DNA of 59,184 nucleotides, from contig NZ_FRCY01000023.1 in the NCBI RefSeq assembly GCF_900143075.1, positions 1-59,184 on the forward strand, written 5' to 3'. This stretch comes from Cyclobacterium lianum. GTDB lineage: Bacteria; Bacteroidota; Bacteroidia; Cytophagales; Cyclobacteriaceae. Positions 1 through 10,101 of the stretch are shown here, piece by piece. Every line of letters begins with the position of its first letter. Within the stretch, counting starts at the first letter, position 1. Made by a program: the position numbers and the translations under genes. Under the pieces are notes generated by a model. The model was not told where the DNA came from, ran no database searches, and saw only the letters and a list, made by a program, of their open reading frames with translations.

Positions 1-186
1 ATAAAATTTGAAAAGATTTCTAAACGCCTCTCCGGTGTTTCCTCGATTTCCCCGTTTGGGATCACAAAGATGATATCTTTTTTCCGGTTTGCAATATGGA
101 AAACAAACAAAAGTGAGAAAAAGGTTCAAATTAGCTGACGTTCAGTTAGAAAAAAATTGAACTACCTCAGAAGAAAGGGAAAGAAT
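1..186. other. Left edge of window
   Basis: No gene seen. A small stem TAGCTGA-CGT-TCAGTTA lies near 134-150 downstream of the porP-like gene, without a suitable T-run. Confidence 0.4.
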
Positions 187-1215
187 CTAATATTTAAAGC
201 CCGGAATGGCCCTGTCATGCTTTTTGCCGGTTTTGTAATTTCTAAAAGTATACCTTACCGACACCTCGTGTGCTCCCCCTGAATTTCTCCAGCCCAGTCT
301 GGAAATGGTAAAGTCATAGCTGTACCCTATCTGCAAATCGTTTGGAAGCGAAAAACCCAGTAAAGCAATCAGGGCTTCGTTGTTTGGCAGGGCATTTTTC
401 GTCGGCAGCCCACGATACCACAATCCGACGATCACAGGCGCATAAAACAATTCTGTACCCAGGTCCAATTGATCGAAAAGCCCCTGCCGCCGGTAATTGA
501 AAGCCAGCGACAGCGTACGCTCATGCAAGGTATTGTTAATCACATCTCCGATGGCTGCACTAAAAAGTTCAAAAGTAACACCACCATGGGCTGCATAGCG
601 GATCGGAAGCCGGTTTTCATTCATTTCCAAAAACGAAGTATAGGGCCGTGTGAGATGATGTGCAGATACTCCAAGCCAGAATTTTTCATCGTAGTAATAG
701 AGTCCTGCATTGATGTCTTCATGGCTTCGCTGGCTGACGTCCGTGACCCAATTTATCCCTTCCCCGACCACAATCCCTCTGTCTATATCCAATTGCGTCC
801 CCAGCACAATGCTCTCTACGTTTACATTTCTGTTCACAAAACTGGCCTGGATGCCTGCATGCAAAAACTTTTCTTCTGCCAGCCGAACCCTGTAAGCGTA
901 GGTAAGACCAACCTCCATGTTTTGCAGTTGTGCGAATGTATCGCGGGTTCCATTGACAATCACCCCTACTCCGCTGTTGCGGTGATCAATAAAATGGTCA
1001 AAGTACGCAGAGAAGGTATTGAAACTGTGATCCAGTCCCGGCCATTGATTTCGGTAATTGACGCCTACCCTGGTCCATTCGGTACTACCGGTAAATGCGG
1101 GATTCAAATAAATAGGCGCAGCATAAAATTGGGAAAACTGCATATCCTGGCCTGCCAGTTGCCGAAAAGACAGTCCAGAGAAAATCAAGAACAATATGTG
1201 CAACTTCCTTATCAC
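187..1215 (-). CDS. PorP/SprF family type IX secretion membrane protein
   Basis: Outer-membrane protein of the PorP/SprF family, 342 aa, with an N-terminal signal peptide ending near residue 22 (LAGQD). The family signature QFSQFYAAPIYLNPAFTG follows directly, and the rest is rich in alternating aromatic beta-strand sequence, as expected for a beta-barrel. Family members work with type IX secretion, often beside a large secreted partner. The start is GTG in a GTGA overlap with the stop of the upstream gene, and no ATG is available nearby, so the two are probably translationally coupled. The coupling suggests it anchors or helps export the upstream lectin/PKD protein. The family call is firm; the specific partner role is inference. 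Confidence 0.93.
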   Translation of the reverse strand: MIRKLHILFLIFSGLSFRQLAGQDMQFSQFYAAPIYLNPAFTGSTEWTRVGVNYRNQWPGLDHSFNTFSAYFDHFIDHRNSGVGVIVNGTRDTFAQLQNMEVGLTYAYRVRLAEEKFLHAGIQASFVNRNVNVESIVLGTQLDIDRGIVVGEGINWVTDVSQRSHEDINAGLYYYDEKFWLGVSAHHLTRPYTSFLEMNENRLPIRYAAHGGVTFELFSAAIGDVINNTLHERTLSLAFNYRRQGLFDQLDLGTELFYAPVIVGLWYRGLPTKNALPNNEALIALLGFSLPNDLQIGYSYDFTISRLGWRNSGGAHEVSVRYTFRNYKTGKKHDRAIPGFKY

Positions 1216-3533
1216 CTTATCAACAGAAATTTTCCAGATCTGGTTACGGGCTCCCCTCTCGTCGTTTCAAAGTCTGCCCTGTATACATAGGTACCAGGCG
1301 GCAAGTCTGACCCATTCAAGGTACCATCCCAGCCATCGCCGTTAAGATCTGTAGTCTGAAACAACAATTCACCCCAGATGCTGAAGATCTTAAGGTCCAT
1401 TTCTGCGATTCCCTTGGTTTTGGGTCCAAATAGGTTGTCCTCCTCTCTGCTAGGCGTAAAACCGGAAGGGAACATGACCCGGTAGGTTCGGGTAATGGTA
1501 ATCGGCATTTGGTAGCTGGATGTGCAATCGGGGCCTGTCTGCACCGTTAGCGTGACCAAAAACTCCCCTTTTTCTCCAAACACATGGGCTGGAGACCGCT
1601 GGTTACTGGTATTGCCATCCCCAAAATCCCAATGCCAACTGCGTGGAAGACCTGTAGACTGATCCAGAAACCGAATCCTGTCATCAGCCAATATGCCTTC
1701 AGGCGCCTCCTCCTTAAGACCGGTTGCATTGAGCACGTAGTCAAATGAAGCCACCAGAGGGTCATCGGGAACACTCAGCCGAAAGGTGACCGGATCAGAC
1801 CAACAGGCTATTTCTTTCGGTTTTACGCGTAATAAATAGGCCCCTTCCAGGTTGATCTCTGTGATCATTTCATTCTCGAAAGTATCGCCATTCTCATCTT
1901 CCACCTGGTAATCAAATGATTCTCCGTTAAAGTCGGTAATGTAGGTCCTGATATCGGGAAATAGATCCGGCTGACATACAAAGATCGTTTCGGAAATTTC
2001 CAAATCCGGAAAATCCGGAAAGATGATTTCAACGGGGTCGGAAACCAAGGGGCATCCCGCTATTGATTTGGCCCGGACCCGGTAAATCCCAGGTGCCGAG
2101 ACGGTAATTTGCGTCACAGATTCACCCGGCAACACCTGCCCATCCTGAGTCCACTCGATATCTGTCAGCCCATCCGAGGGAAAGAGGCTCAATTCCACAT
2201 CTGCTCCGGGACATGCATCGAGAGCTGTCAGCGGAAGTTCATTGATAAAGATGCTGATAGGTTCCGGAGCCTGGTTTACAAGCAGCCTGATCCGCCCGCC
2301 GGAGGAGGTCATTCCATAGTTGTCTGTTACCGTGTAAAAAACCTGAACTTCATCTCCCTGGAAACCTTCATTGGGTGTAAACGAAAATTGTCCACCCTGC
2401 CCAAGATACCTAAATTCACCTTCCTGCAACAGAAGTGCTCCGGATTCGCAATCTCCCTGCAGGCATGGATCATCCGCCTGTTCAGTTATCTCCTCTTGTG
2501 TTTCGAAAAAACTCATGCAACTTATTCTCGAATTTACATTAGGCAGGTCAATCGCGCCAGCTGGTAATTCCAGAAGATTTTCCTGACCCAAACAAACAAC
2601 CATGTCATCCAGGGGTGCTGTTTCCGGCTTCTGTAAATTATCTTCATCGGCTACTTCCACCAATAGGTTGCGGATCTCGTGAATGTTGGTGACTGATCCC
2701 GTAGACGCCGCAAAGCCAATTTTCAGTGTTTCAGGTGCCGGATAAGGATAATCCACGTTTTCAAGCAGACTTATCTGGCGCGGGTTTCCGGCAACGGCAG
2801 TAAAAATCATTTCTACATTGAGGAGAAATCCAACTCCGGATTCCCTGGGTTGCAATTTCACGATAACTTTTCTGTACCCTGGCTGTTCCGGAGAGGTAAT
2901 CCTTCTGGTACCTCTGCCCCCTGAACTGATGGTAAAACGCTGGTCCTCCGGCAAACCAAAGTTACCGCCTTCATTGGTTTTTACTCCTGCAACGTATTGA
3001 TACCCGGTGGAACCCTGTCCGGGCCCTCTCACTACTATGCTGTTTGGGTGGACCGCATTTGATGAGCCGGGAAATCCACCGGTTTTGCCTTCTGACACAT
3101 TCCCAAAATTGCCAAAACTATCAAAGCCTATTCCCATATACGCCCCGCTTAAGCCTGGACTGCCCTCCTTTGGGGCGTACCCGAGTGATCCTCCGAAGCC
3201 TCCCGGAGCAAAAAAATTATGTGCCCCGTCAAACAGAAAGACCGACAGTCCATCTGCCCCATCCCCTCCGTAGCTGAAATACTCAAAGGAGGCTTTCACC
3301 CCAAAACCAGACGCAAAAGGAATGTTGATATACACGTAGCCGTTTTGATCTGTGACTGCATCAGTTAACCTCAGCACTCCATCCAACAAACGCGCATCAC
3401 CACCAAAAATAGTTTGATCCCGTTCTACTTCACCCTGAAATGATTCACAATAAGGAAACCCCTGTTGCCCCCATCCTGCCAAAGGTGGAAAAATCAGCAG
3501 CGCGTAAATTGCATAGTGGAATATTTTAGGCAT
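1212..3533 (-). CDS. Secreted lectin/PKD protein with T9SS type B (gliding-associated) C-terminal domain
   Basis: Large cell-surface or secreted protein, 773 aa. Signal peptide at residues 1-22. Residues about 30-290 resemble an L-type (legume-like) lectin beta-sandwich (DGADGLSVFLFDG and GIGFDSFGNF). A middle region has Ig/cadherin-like repeats (FTPNEGFQGDEVQVFYTVTD). A PKD domain near residues 610-680 has the WDFGDGNTSN signature. The last 90 residues (FPSGFTPSREEDNLFGP to SGKFLLIR) match the gliding motility-associated C-terminal domain that directs type IX export. It overlaps the downstream porP/sprF-like gene by 4 bases. The likely role is binding extracellular glycans; the ligand cannot be told. 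Confidence 0.88.
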   Translation of the reverse strand: MPKIFHYAIYALLIFPPLAGWGQQGFPYCESFQGEVERDQTIFGGDARLLDGVLRLTDAVTDQNGYVYINIPFASGFGVKASFEYFSYGGDGADGLSVFLFDGAHNFFAPGGFGGSLGYAPKEGSPGLSGAYMGIGFDSFGNFGNVSEGKTGGFPGSSNAVHPNSIVVRGPGQGSTGYQYVAGVKTNEGGNFGLPEDQRFTISSGGRGTRRITSPEQPGYRKVIVKLQPRESGVGFLLNVEMIFTAVAGNPRQISLLENVDYPYPAPETLKIGFAASTGSVTNIHEIRNLLVEVADEDNLQKPETAPLDDMVVCLGQENLLELPAGAIDLPNVNSRISCMSFFETQEEITEQADDPCLQGDCESGALLLQEGEFRYLGQGGQFSFTPNEGFQGDEVQVFYTVTDNYGMTSSGGRIRLLVNQAPEPISIFINELPLTALDACPGADVELSLFPSDGLTDIEWTQDGQVLPGESVTQITVSAPGIYRVRAKSIAGCPLVSDPVEIIFPDFPDLEISETIFVCQPDLFPDIRTYITDFNGESFDYQVEDENGDTFENEMITEINLEGAYLLRVKPKEIACWSDPVTFRLSVPDDPLVASFDYVLNATGLKEEAPEGILADDRIRFLDQSTGLPRSWHWDFGDGNTSNQRSPAHVFGEKGEFLVTLTVQTGPDCTSSYQMPITITRTYRVMFPSGFTPSREEDNLFGPKTKGIAEMDLKIFSIWGELLFQTTDLNGDGWDGTLNGSDLPPGTYVYRADFETTRGEPVTRSGKFLLIR

Positions 3534-3715
3534 GCTTCAATTCGGGAATCCTGATATTGATCGAATGCGGGCATTTCTCTACCCTCCAGATCTTAAAGCA
3601 TATTGGTAAGGAAAAGGTTTACTTTAGCGATGCCTAAGTGCTCAGATCAGAATACGGCGCCAATGTTCACGCCGGCAAAATCAGGTAGTTAAGATAGGCA
3701 AATAAAAAATAAATC

Positions 3716-3758
3716 AAAAAAAGGCTTCCTTTAAATAAAATAAAAGAAGCCTTTTTTT
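3716..3758 (-). terminator. Rho-independent terminator of purA
   Basis: A perfect 13-base inverted repeat (AAAAAAAGGCTTC / GAAGCCTTTTTTT, arms 3716-3728 and 3746-3758) lies 18 bases past the purA stop. It ends in a T-run on either strand, so it could act in both directions, but only the purA side has a gene running into it. Confidence 0.85.
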
Positions 3759-3775
3759 GATTGCCTTAAGCCGGC

Positions 3776-5152
<1,377 letters not shown>

Positions 5153-5162
5153 CTATTTAGTC

Positions 5163-5507
5163 TTATTTTGATTGGTTGATTGCTTCCTCTAAAGAGTCAA
5201 AAACATGAAAAATATTATTGAGTTTGGTGATAATGAGCAATTTTTTCACGTGCTCAGATGGGGAGCTGAGGTAGACCTCCCCTCCTGTGTTTCTCATTTT
5301 TGTCAGTATAGTGATCAACACACCTATCCCGCTCGAGCTGATATACCTCACCTGACTTAGATCAACGATACAGGTTTGGATCCCCTCCTGCAATCCGTCA
5401 GAAACCAATTCCACCAGCCTGGGCCCTGACTCATCACCTATCAAATCACCCTTGATTTTTAAAATCAGATTCTTGTCTGCTGTGTACGATTCAAATGATG
5501 CCTTCAT
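5163..5507 (-). CDS. STAS domain protein (anti-sigma factor antagonist-like)
   Basis: Single-domain STAS protein of 114 aa, the fold of SpoIIAA/RsbV antagonists that bind anti-sigma kinases and are switched by serine phosphorylation. The motif YISSSGIG at residues 55-62 places the phosphorylatable serine at Ser59, just before the glycine; the usual Asp two residues earlier is Ser57. It overlaps the upstream fur-family gene through ATGA, so the pair is probably coupled. No anti-sigma kinase or sigma factor lies in the window, so the partner is unknown. The domain call is firm and the pathway is inference. Confidence 0.85.
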   Translation of the reverse strand: MKASFESYTADKNLILKIKGDLIGDESGPRLVELVSDGLQEGIQTCIVDLSQVRYISSSGIGVLITILTKMRNTGGEVYLSSPSEHVKKLLIITKLNNIFHVFDSLEEAINQSK

Positions 5508-6001
5508 TGACTGGATTTTACGTTTTTTTCTGTAGTTTTTCCTTGTTTAAATTCGCAATTTTCGTCTGTACAGTTTCCGTATAGCAATAAGGAATGGTGA
5601 ATGATGTTAAAATTCAAGACCTCCCCTACTGTATTTTGGATATTCTGGATTCGCGGGTCACAAAATTCCTTCACGCGATGACACTCCGTACAGATGAGAT
5701 GATCGTGCTGTTTGTAGCCGTAGGATTTTTCGTATTGGGCCAGATTTTTTCCAAACTGGTGTTTGGTAACCAGGTCACATTCCACCAGCAGATCCAGCGT
5801 GTTATACACCGTAGCTCTGCTCACGCGGTAATTTTTGTTTTTCATGCTGATGTACAGACCCTCCACGTCAAAATGCCCGCCCCTGCTGTATATTTCTTCC
5901 AAAATGGCGTATCTTTCCGGGGTTTTTCTAAGCTTCTTGTTTTCCAGATAGGCAGTGAATATTTTCTTTACTTTTTCGTAAAGACTTTCATTTGAAGCCA
6001 T
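5504..6001 (-). CDS. Fur family transcriptional regulator
   Basis: Metal- or peroxide-responsive repressor of the Fur superfamily, 165 aa. A winged helix covers residues about 20-85, with recognition helix SRATVYNTLDLL near 61-72. The C-terminal metal/dimerisation part has HDHLICTEC, with Cys104 and Cys107, and a second pair Cys144/Cys149. These are the structural zinc sites of Fur/PerR proteins. Whether it senses iron, zinc, manganese or peroxide cannot be decided here. It overlaps the STAS gene by 4 bases. A TATATTTG box at 6018-6025 sits 17 bases before the ATG, which would give a very short leader. Confidence 0.9.
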   Translation of the reverse strand: MASNESLYEKVKKIFTAYLENKKLRKTPERYAILEEIYSRGGHFDVEGLYISMKNKNYRVSRATVYNTLDLLVECDLVTKHQFGKNLAQYEKSYGYKQHDHLICTECHRVKEFCDPRIQNIQNTVGEVLNFNIIHHSLLLYGNCTDENCEFKQGKTTEKNVKSSQ

Positions 6002-6017
6002 ACTTTACTTTTTTTTA

Positions 6018-6025
6018 CAAATATA
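6018..6025 (-). promoter_or_regulatory. Candidate -7 box upstream of the fur-family gene
   Basis: On the minus strand this reads TATATTTG, a perfect match to the Bacteroidota -7 consensus TAnnTTTG, 17 bases before the start codon. No TTG is seen at the expected -33 position, so the promoter call is tentative. Confidence 0.4.
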
Positions 6026-6058
6026 CTGTTCTTATTTGAATTTGGGTGGCTTTCCTGG

Positions 6059-8278
6059 TTAATCGAATCTCGATACCTTTAAAACCCCCGAAACCCGGGA
6101 TAGGTTTTGGATCAGGTTCTCCAGGTGATTGGTGCTGTGTACGTACAATTTGATGCTGCCTTCGAAAATGCCGCTATCCGAATCCACCGTGATAGAACGC
6201 ATATTCACCTTTAATTCGTTTGAGATGACTTTGGTAAGGTCGCTGATCAAACCTACCCTGTCTGTACCAACGATTTTCAGCCCGGCCAAAAATGCGATTT
6301 GTTGCTGGCTGGTCCATCTGGCTTTGATGACTCGGTTACCATGGTTGGAAAGCAACTCCAGGGCATTAGGGCAGGCTGTCCGGTGAATTTTGATTCCTTC
6401 ATTGACCGTGACAAAACCAAAAACATCATCACCCGGGATGGGATTGCAGCATTTTGCCAAAACATAGTCTACCACGTCCATATCTTCTCCGATCAGCAAT
6501 TGATCGTGTTCGGGCCCTTTGAGGTTTTTGATTTCCTTGGTGAAAGATTTTTCATCAGTCACGTGCATCAATGGCCCTTTTCTTGACTTCTTCTTTTGTT
6601 TGAAATCACGGAACGTCTTGATGGCGGTGGGATCAATAATACCGCGGCCTACCTTATAATAAAACTCTGTAGTGGTCTTGGTTTCAAAAAACGCACGAAG
6701 TTGCTCCACGACTTCCGAAGAGAAATCGATTTTCATCTGTTTGAGCTTGCGCTGCACGATCTCTTTCCCATCCATCATATAGCCCTTCTTTTCCTCCTTT
6801 AATGCATCTTTGATTTTTGCCTTGGCCCTGGAGGTAACTACCGATTTCAGCCAGTCTTCAGTGGGCTTCTGTTTGTTGGAGGTCAGGATCTCTACCTGAT
6901 CGCCGTTTTTCAGTTTATGCCCGATCGAAACCAATTTCTGATTGACTTTAGCACCAATGCATTTTGCTCCCACCTCAGAGTGTATTTCAAAAGCAAAATC
7001 AAGGGCCGTGGCGCCAAAAGGCAGCACCTTCAAATCTCCCTTGGGCGTAAAAACGAAAACTTCATCCTGAAATAAATTCCCCCGGAAATCATCCATGAAT
7101 TCTATGGCAGACCCATCATTGTTTTCCAACAATGTCCTCACCTGTGTAATCCATTCGTCAAGGCTACCGGCCGCTTTCTCGGGGGCATTCTCCTTCTCCT
7201 TGTATTTCCAGTGAGCGGCATAACCCCGCTCCGCGATATCATCCATCCGCTGCGTCCTGATCTGTACCTCCACCCACTGTCCGGTTTGGCTCATTACTGT
7301 AGTATGCAGGGATTCATACCCATTGGATCTGGGTGTGCTTATCCAGTCCCGCAACCGGTCCGGATTGGGACGGTAAAAATCCGTTACCGTAGAATAAACC
7401 TGCCAGCAATCGGCCTTTTCATTCTCATACGGGGTATCAATAATGATTCGAATTGCAAAAAGATCATACACCTCCTCGAAAGGTATGTTTTGGGACTTCA
7501 TCTTGTTATATATAGAAAAAACCGACTTAGGCCTTCCCTTGATTACGAATTTAAAGCCTTGATCATTGAGTTCAGTTTCTATAGGGGCAATAAAGGTTTT
7601 AATGAATTTGTTTCTGGAAAGCCTGGTATCGTTTATTTTTTTTACAATATAGTTATAAGCCTCGTGATCCATAAATTTGAGATGCAGATCCTCCAACTCC
7701 GATTTTATGGAATATAACCCAAGTCTATGGGCGAGGGGAGCATATAAAAACTTGGTTTCAGAGGCGATCTTCAACTGCTTGTGTCTGGGCATGGCGTCCA
7801 GTGTACGCATGTTATTCAGCCGGTCAGCCAGTTTGATGAGGATGACACGCACATCATCGGACAGGGTGATCAGCATCTTTCTGAAATTTTCGGCCTGCTG
7901 GGAGGTCCCATAATCAAAAACGCCGGCGATTTTTGTGAGACCGTCGATGATCTGTGCCACCTTGGTCCCAAACTCCCGCTCGATGTCTTCCAACTCGAGA
8001 TCTGTATCCTCAACGACATCGTGCAGCAGAGCCGATATGATGCTGGTCGTACCCAGACCTATTTCCTCTACACAAACCAGAGCCACCTCAAGAGGGTGAT
8101 AAATGTAGGGCTCCCCCGATTTCCGCCGCATCTCTTTATGTGCCTCGCTGGCCACATTAAAGGCTTTTTTGATCAATTTGGCATCACCGGACTTGAGCAA
8201 TGGCTTGGCCACCTTCAAAAGTCTGCGGTAACGCTTGAGAATTTCCTTTCGCTCTTCTTCTATATCGACTTTGATCAT
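6059..8278 (-). CDS. rel: Bifunctional (p)ppGpp synthetase/hydrolase, RelA/SpoT family
   Basis: Makes and degrades the stringent-response alarmone (p)ppGpp. From the ATG at 8278 it has 739 aa; the TTG three codons upstream is less likely. The HD hydrolase domain keeps His47, His86-Asp87 (ALLHDVVEDTD) and the later LADRLNNMRTL aspartate, so hydrolysis should be intact. The synthetase domain has VYDLFAIRIII and SNGYESLHTTV. A TGS domain (VFTPKGDLKVLPFGATALDFAF), a zinc-finger-like CCNPIPGDDVFGF region and a C-terminal ACT domain complete the usual long Rel layout. It reads toward fur, STAS and purA, with 57 bases before fur. Confidence 0.96.
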   Translation of the reverse strand: MIKVDIEEERKEILKRYRRLLKVAKPLLKSGDAKLIKKAFNVASEAHKEMRRKSGEPYIYHPLEVALVCVEEIGLGTTSIISALLHDVVEDTDLELEDIEREFGTKVAQIIDGLTKIAGVFDYGTSQQAENFRKMLITLSDDVRVILIKLADRLNNMRTLDAMPRHKQLKIASETKFLYAPLAHRLGLYSIKSELEDLHLKFMDHEAYNYIVKKINDTRLSRNKFIKTFIAPIETELNDQGFKFVIKGRPKSVFSIYNKMKSQNIPFEEVYDLFAIRIIIDTPYENEKADCWQVYSTVTDFYRPNPDRLRDWISTPRSNGYESLHTTVMSQTGQWVEVQIRTQRMDDIAERGYAAHWKYKEKENAPEKAAGSLDEWITQVRTLLENNDGSAIEFMDDFRGNLFQDEVFVFTPKGDLKVLPFGATALDFAFEIHSEVGAKCIGAKVNQKLVSIGHKLKNGDQVEILTSNKQKPTEDWLKSVVTSRAKAKIKDALKEEKKGYMMDGKEIVQRKLKQMKIDFSSEVVEQLRAFFETKTTTEFYYKVGRGIIDPTAIKTFRDFKQKKKSRKGPLMHVTDEKSFTKEIKNLKGPEHDQLLIGEDMDVVDYVLAKCCNPIPGDDVFGFVTVNEGIKIHRTACPNALELLSNHGNRVIKARWTSQQQIAFLAGLKIVGTDRVGLISDLTKVISNELKVNMRSITVDSDSGIFEGSIKLYVHSTNHLENLIQNLSRVSGVLKVSRFD

Positions 8279-8357
8279 ATGGTACAAGTTATAAAATAAT
8301 TCCTGCTCAAGGAATGAAATACATAAGTAATATTTCTAATTTTTTTCGATCAAGTTA

Positions 8358-8387
8358 TTGAAACTTTAAAATTGATGGTTACCTTTG
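8358..8387 (+). promoter_or_regulatory. Promoter upstream of tRNA-Leu
   Basis: TTG at 8358-8360, 19 bases of spacer, then TACCTTTG at 8380-8387. This is the full Bacteroidota vegetative promoter layout. Transcription should start near 8392, about 125 bases before the mature tRNA, which leaves an unusually long leader. Confidence 0.75.
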
Positions 8388-8403
8388 CATCCACGTAAAA
8401 AAA

Positions 8404-8435
8404 CCGGCCAACAGCCCCATAAGGGTGCCAGCCGG
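8404..8435 (+). other. Structured leader between promoter and tRNA-Leu
   Basis: CCGGC (8404-8408) pairs with GCCGG (8431-8435) and encloses CCC-ATAA-GGG (8416-8425). The hairpin lies in the transcribed leader ahead of tRNA-Leu. It matches no riboswitch I recognise. It could be a 5' trailer cut off during tRNA maturation or a small RNA of its own. Confidence 0.4.
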
Positions 8436-8515
8436 ATGAGAAGGCTGAAGAGTTTTCAGGTAAAAATAAAGATAGGCAAACAGACGAAAAGCTTATCATT
8501 TATTATTAGTAATCA

Positions 8516-8597
8516 GCGGATGTGGCGAAATTGGTAGACGCACTAGACTTAGGATCTAGCGCCGCGAGGCATGGGGGTTCGAGTCCCTCCATCCGCA
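8516..8597 (+). tRNA. tRNA-Leu (anticodon TAG)
   Basis: Acceptor arms GCGGATG (8516-8522) and CATCCGC (8590-8596) pair fully. The anticodon stem is CTAGA/TCTAG with loop CTTAGGA, giving anticodon TAG for CUA codons. The long variable arm is typical of a class II leucine tRNA, and the T-arm GGTTCGAGTCC is canonical. The CCA end is not encoded. Total length is 82 bases. Confidence 0.95.
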
Positions 8598-8611
8598 CAC
8601 CCTTTTAGAAT

Positions 8612-8661
8612 CCCTCGATCTTGATCTTCTGCCGAATAGGACATCAGGATGGAGGGTTTTT
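8612..8661 (+). terminator. Terminator after tRNA-Leu
   Basis: A long hairpin of about 14 base pairs with one mismatch (8612-8625 against 8643-8656), followed by TTTTT. It separates the tRNA transcript from tig, 30 bases downstream. Confidence 0.75.
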
Positions 8662-8690
8662 GTTATCGGTAAACATTAAACGCAAATCCC

Positions 8691-10019
8691 TTGGAAATTA
8701 CATTAGACAAACATGCCGCCAACGAGGCTTTGGTCAAAATCAAAATAGATGAGGCAGACTACAAAGAAAAAGTAGATGCCAAAATAAAAGACTATGCCAA
8801 AAAATCCAATATCAAAGGCTTCCGTCCCGGAAAAGCTCCCTTTGCTATGGTGAAAAACCTGTATGGCACTTCTGTTTTGGTAGAGGAGATCAACAATATC
8901 TTATCCAAACGCCTGAACGATTATCTCAAAGAGCAGGATTTTGAGGTTTTGGGTGATCCCATACCCCAGGATGCCGAAGGCGAGCATATTGACTGGAAAA
9001 AACAAAAAGAGTTTGAATTTGACTATAAGATCGGCTTTGTAGAAAAAGTAGCAGTTGATCTTGATCAAAAGCTGGATGTTAAAAACTATCAGGTGGAGCT
9101 TTCAGACAAGGAGGTAGACGAAGCGCTTGACAATATCAAAAAGCAATACGGGAAAATGACCAATCCGGAGCTAAGTGAAGAAAATGACTATCTTTACGGA
9201 GACCTCAAAGCTGCCGATGGTTCGTATGAGGAAACGCTCACTATTCCCCTGAACGCAGTAGACGGTCGGTCCTTGAAAAAATTTGTAGGTGTAAAAAAAG
9301 AGGACAGCATTTCCTTTGACCCTTCCAAAGCCATAAAAGGTGATCTTGCGGATGTATTGAATATTAGCAAGGAGGACGCAGAAAAACTAACCGGAGATTT
9401 TACTTTTACGGTGCAGAATATCAACCGTACAGAAGAAGCGCAACTTGACCAGGAGCTGTTCGACAAGGTATTCGGGCCTGATCAGGTAAAAACAGAAGAT
9501 GAATTTCTGGAAAAGATCAGGACGATCCTAACTGAAAACTACCAAAAGGAAGTCAAAGTGTATAATGAGGAAAAACTCAAAGACAGCCTGGTAGCCAACC
9601 ACAAATTGGATTTACCGGAAGAATTTTTAAAAGACTGGTTGATTCGCGCAAACGAGGGAAAGTTTAGCAAAGAAGATGTGGAAAAAGAATTTCCTGCCTA
9701 TACCAAGCAACTGACCTGGTCTTTACTTTCGAATCAAATTGCAAAGGAGAATGAAATAAAGGCTGAGCATGAAGATGTGATCGAAAAAACAAAGGAAATG
9801 ATTCGCGAGCAGTTGGCTTCTTCTGGAATGGGGTCTCAAATGGAGGAAAACATGGACATGTTCCTTCAAAACTATTTGCAGGGAAATGAAGGCAAAAACT
9901 ACATGCAGATGCTGACAGCCGTACAGAATGAGAAGGTACTGGAATTTGTCAAAACCAAGGTTGAAATCAAAGAAGAAAAGATAGCGGTAGAAAAGTTTAA
10001 AGAACTACTGGAAAACTAA
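8691..10019 (+). CDS. tig: Trigger factor
   Basis: Ribosome-bound chaperone that meets nascent chains at the exit tunnel, 442 aa. The N-terminal ribosome-docking domain carries GFRPGKAP at residues 43-50. A FKBP-like middle region (about 150-240) is diverged, so prolyl isomerase activity is doubtful. The C-terminal helical cradle is rich in Glu and Lys. The start is TTG: an in-frame TAA at 8670-8672 lies upstream with no ATG between, and the N-terminus (MEITLDK) matches the family. It precedes clpP and clpX in the order common to many bacteria, but a terminator follows it, so clpP is probably transcribed separately as well. Confidence 0.95.
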   Translation: MEITLDKHAANEALVKIKIDEADYKEKVDAKIKDYAKKSNIKGFRPGKAPFAMVKNLYGTSVLVEEINNILSKRLNDYLKEQDFEVLGDPIPQDAEGEHIDWKKQKEFEFDYKIGFVEKVAVDLDQKLDVKNYQVELSDKEVDEALDNIKKQYGKMTNPELSEENDYLYGDLKAADGSYEETLTIPLNAVDGRSLKKFVGVKKEDSISFDPSKAIKGDLADVLNISKEDAEKLTGDFTFTVQNINRTEEAQLDQELFDKVFGPDQVKTEDEFLEKIRTILTENYQKEVKVYNEEKLKDSLVANHKLDLPEEFLKDWLIRANEGKFSKEDVEKEFPAYTKQLTWSLLSNQIAKENEIKAEHEDVIEKTKEMIREQLASSGMGSQMEENMDMFLQNYLQGNEGKNYMQMLTAVQNEKVLEFVKTKVEIKEEKIAVEKFKELLEN

Positions 10020-10041
10020 TTAAAGAAATTATTTGTTCATT

Positions 10042-10068
10042 AAAAGTCCTTTTGTAAGGGCTTTTTTT
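10042..10068 (+). terminator. Terminator after tig
   Basis: Ten-pair stem AAAAGTCCTT (10042-10051) with AAGGGCTTTT (10056-10065), one G-T pair, loop TTGT, then more T residues. Its T-tract runs into the candidate -7 box for clpP. Confidence 0.75.
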
Positions 10069-10075
10069 ATTTTTG
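10068..10075 (+). promoter_or_regulatory. Candidate -7 box for clpP
   Basis: TATTTTTG fits TAnnTTTG and lies 26 bases before the clpP ATG, directly after the tig terminator. No clear -33 TTG is present, and T-rich sequence makes chance matches likely. Confidence 0.3.
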
Positions 10076-10101
10076 TATCCATATTATCTAGAAAACAAAA
10101 T

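Noticed and set aside
469-1290. 273-codon plus-strand frame
   Set aside because: Antisense to the clear PorP/SprF gene; no family features, Cys/His-rich composition typical of a shadow frame.
8388-8515. Riboswitch in the tRNA-Leu leader
   Set aside because: Considered TPP and cobalamin classes; conserved core bases are absent and the downstream gene is a tRNA.
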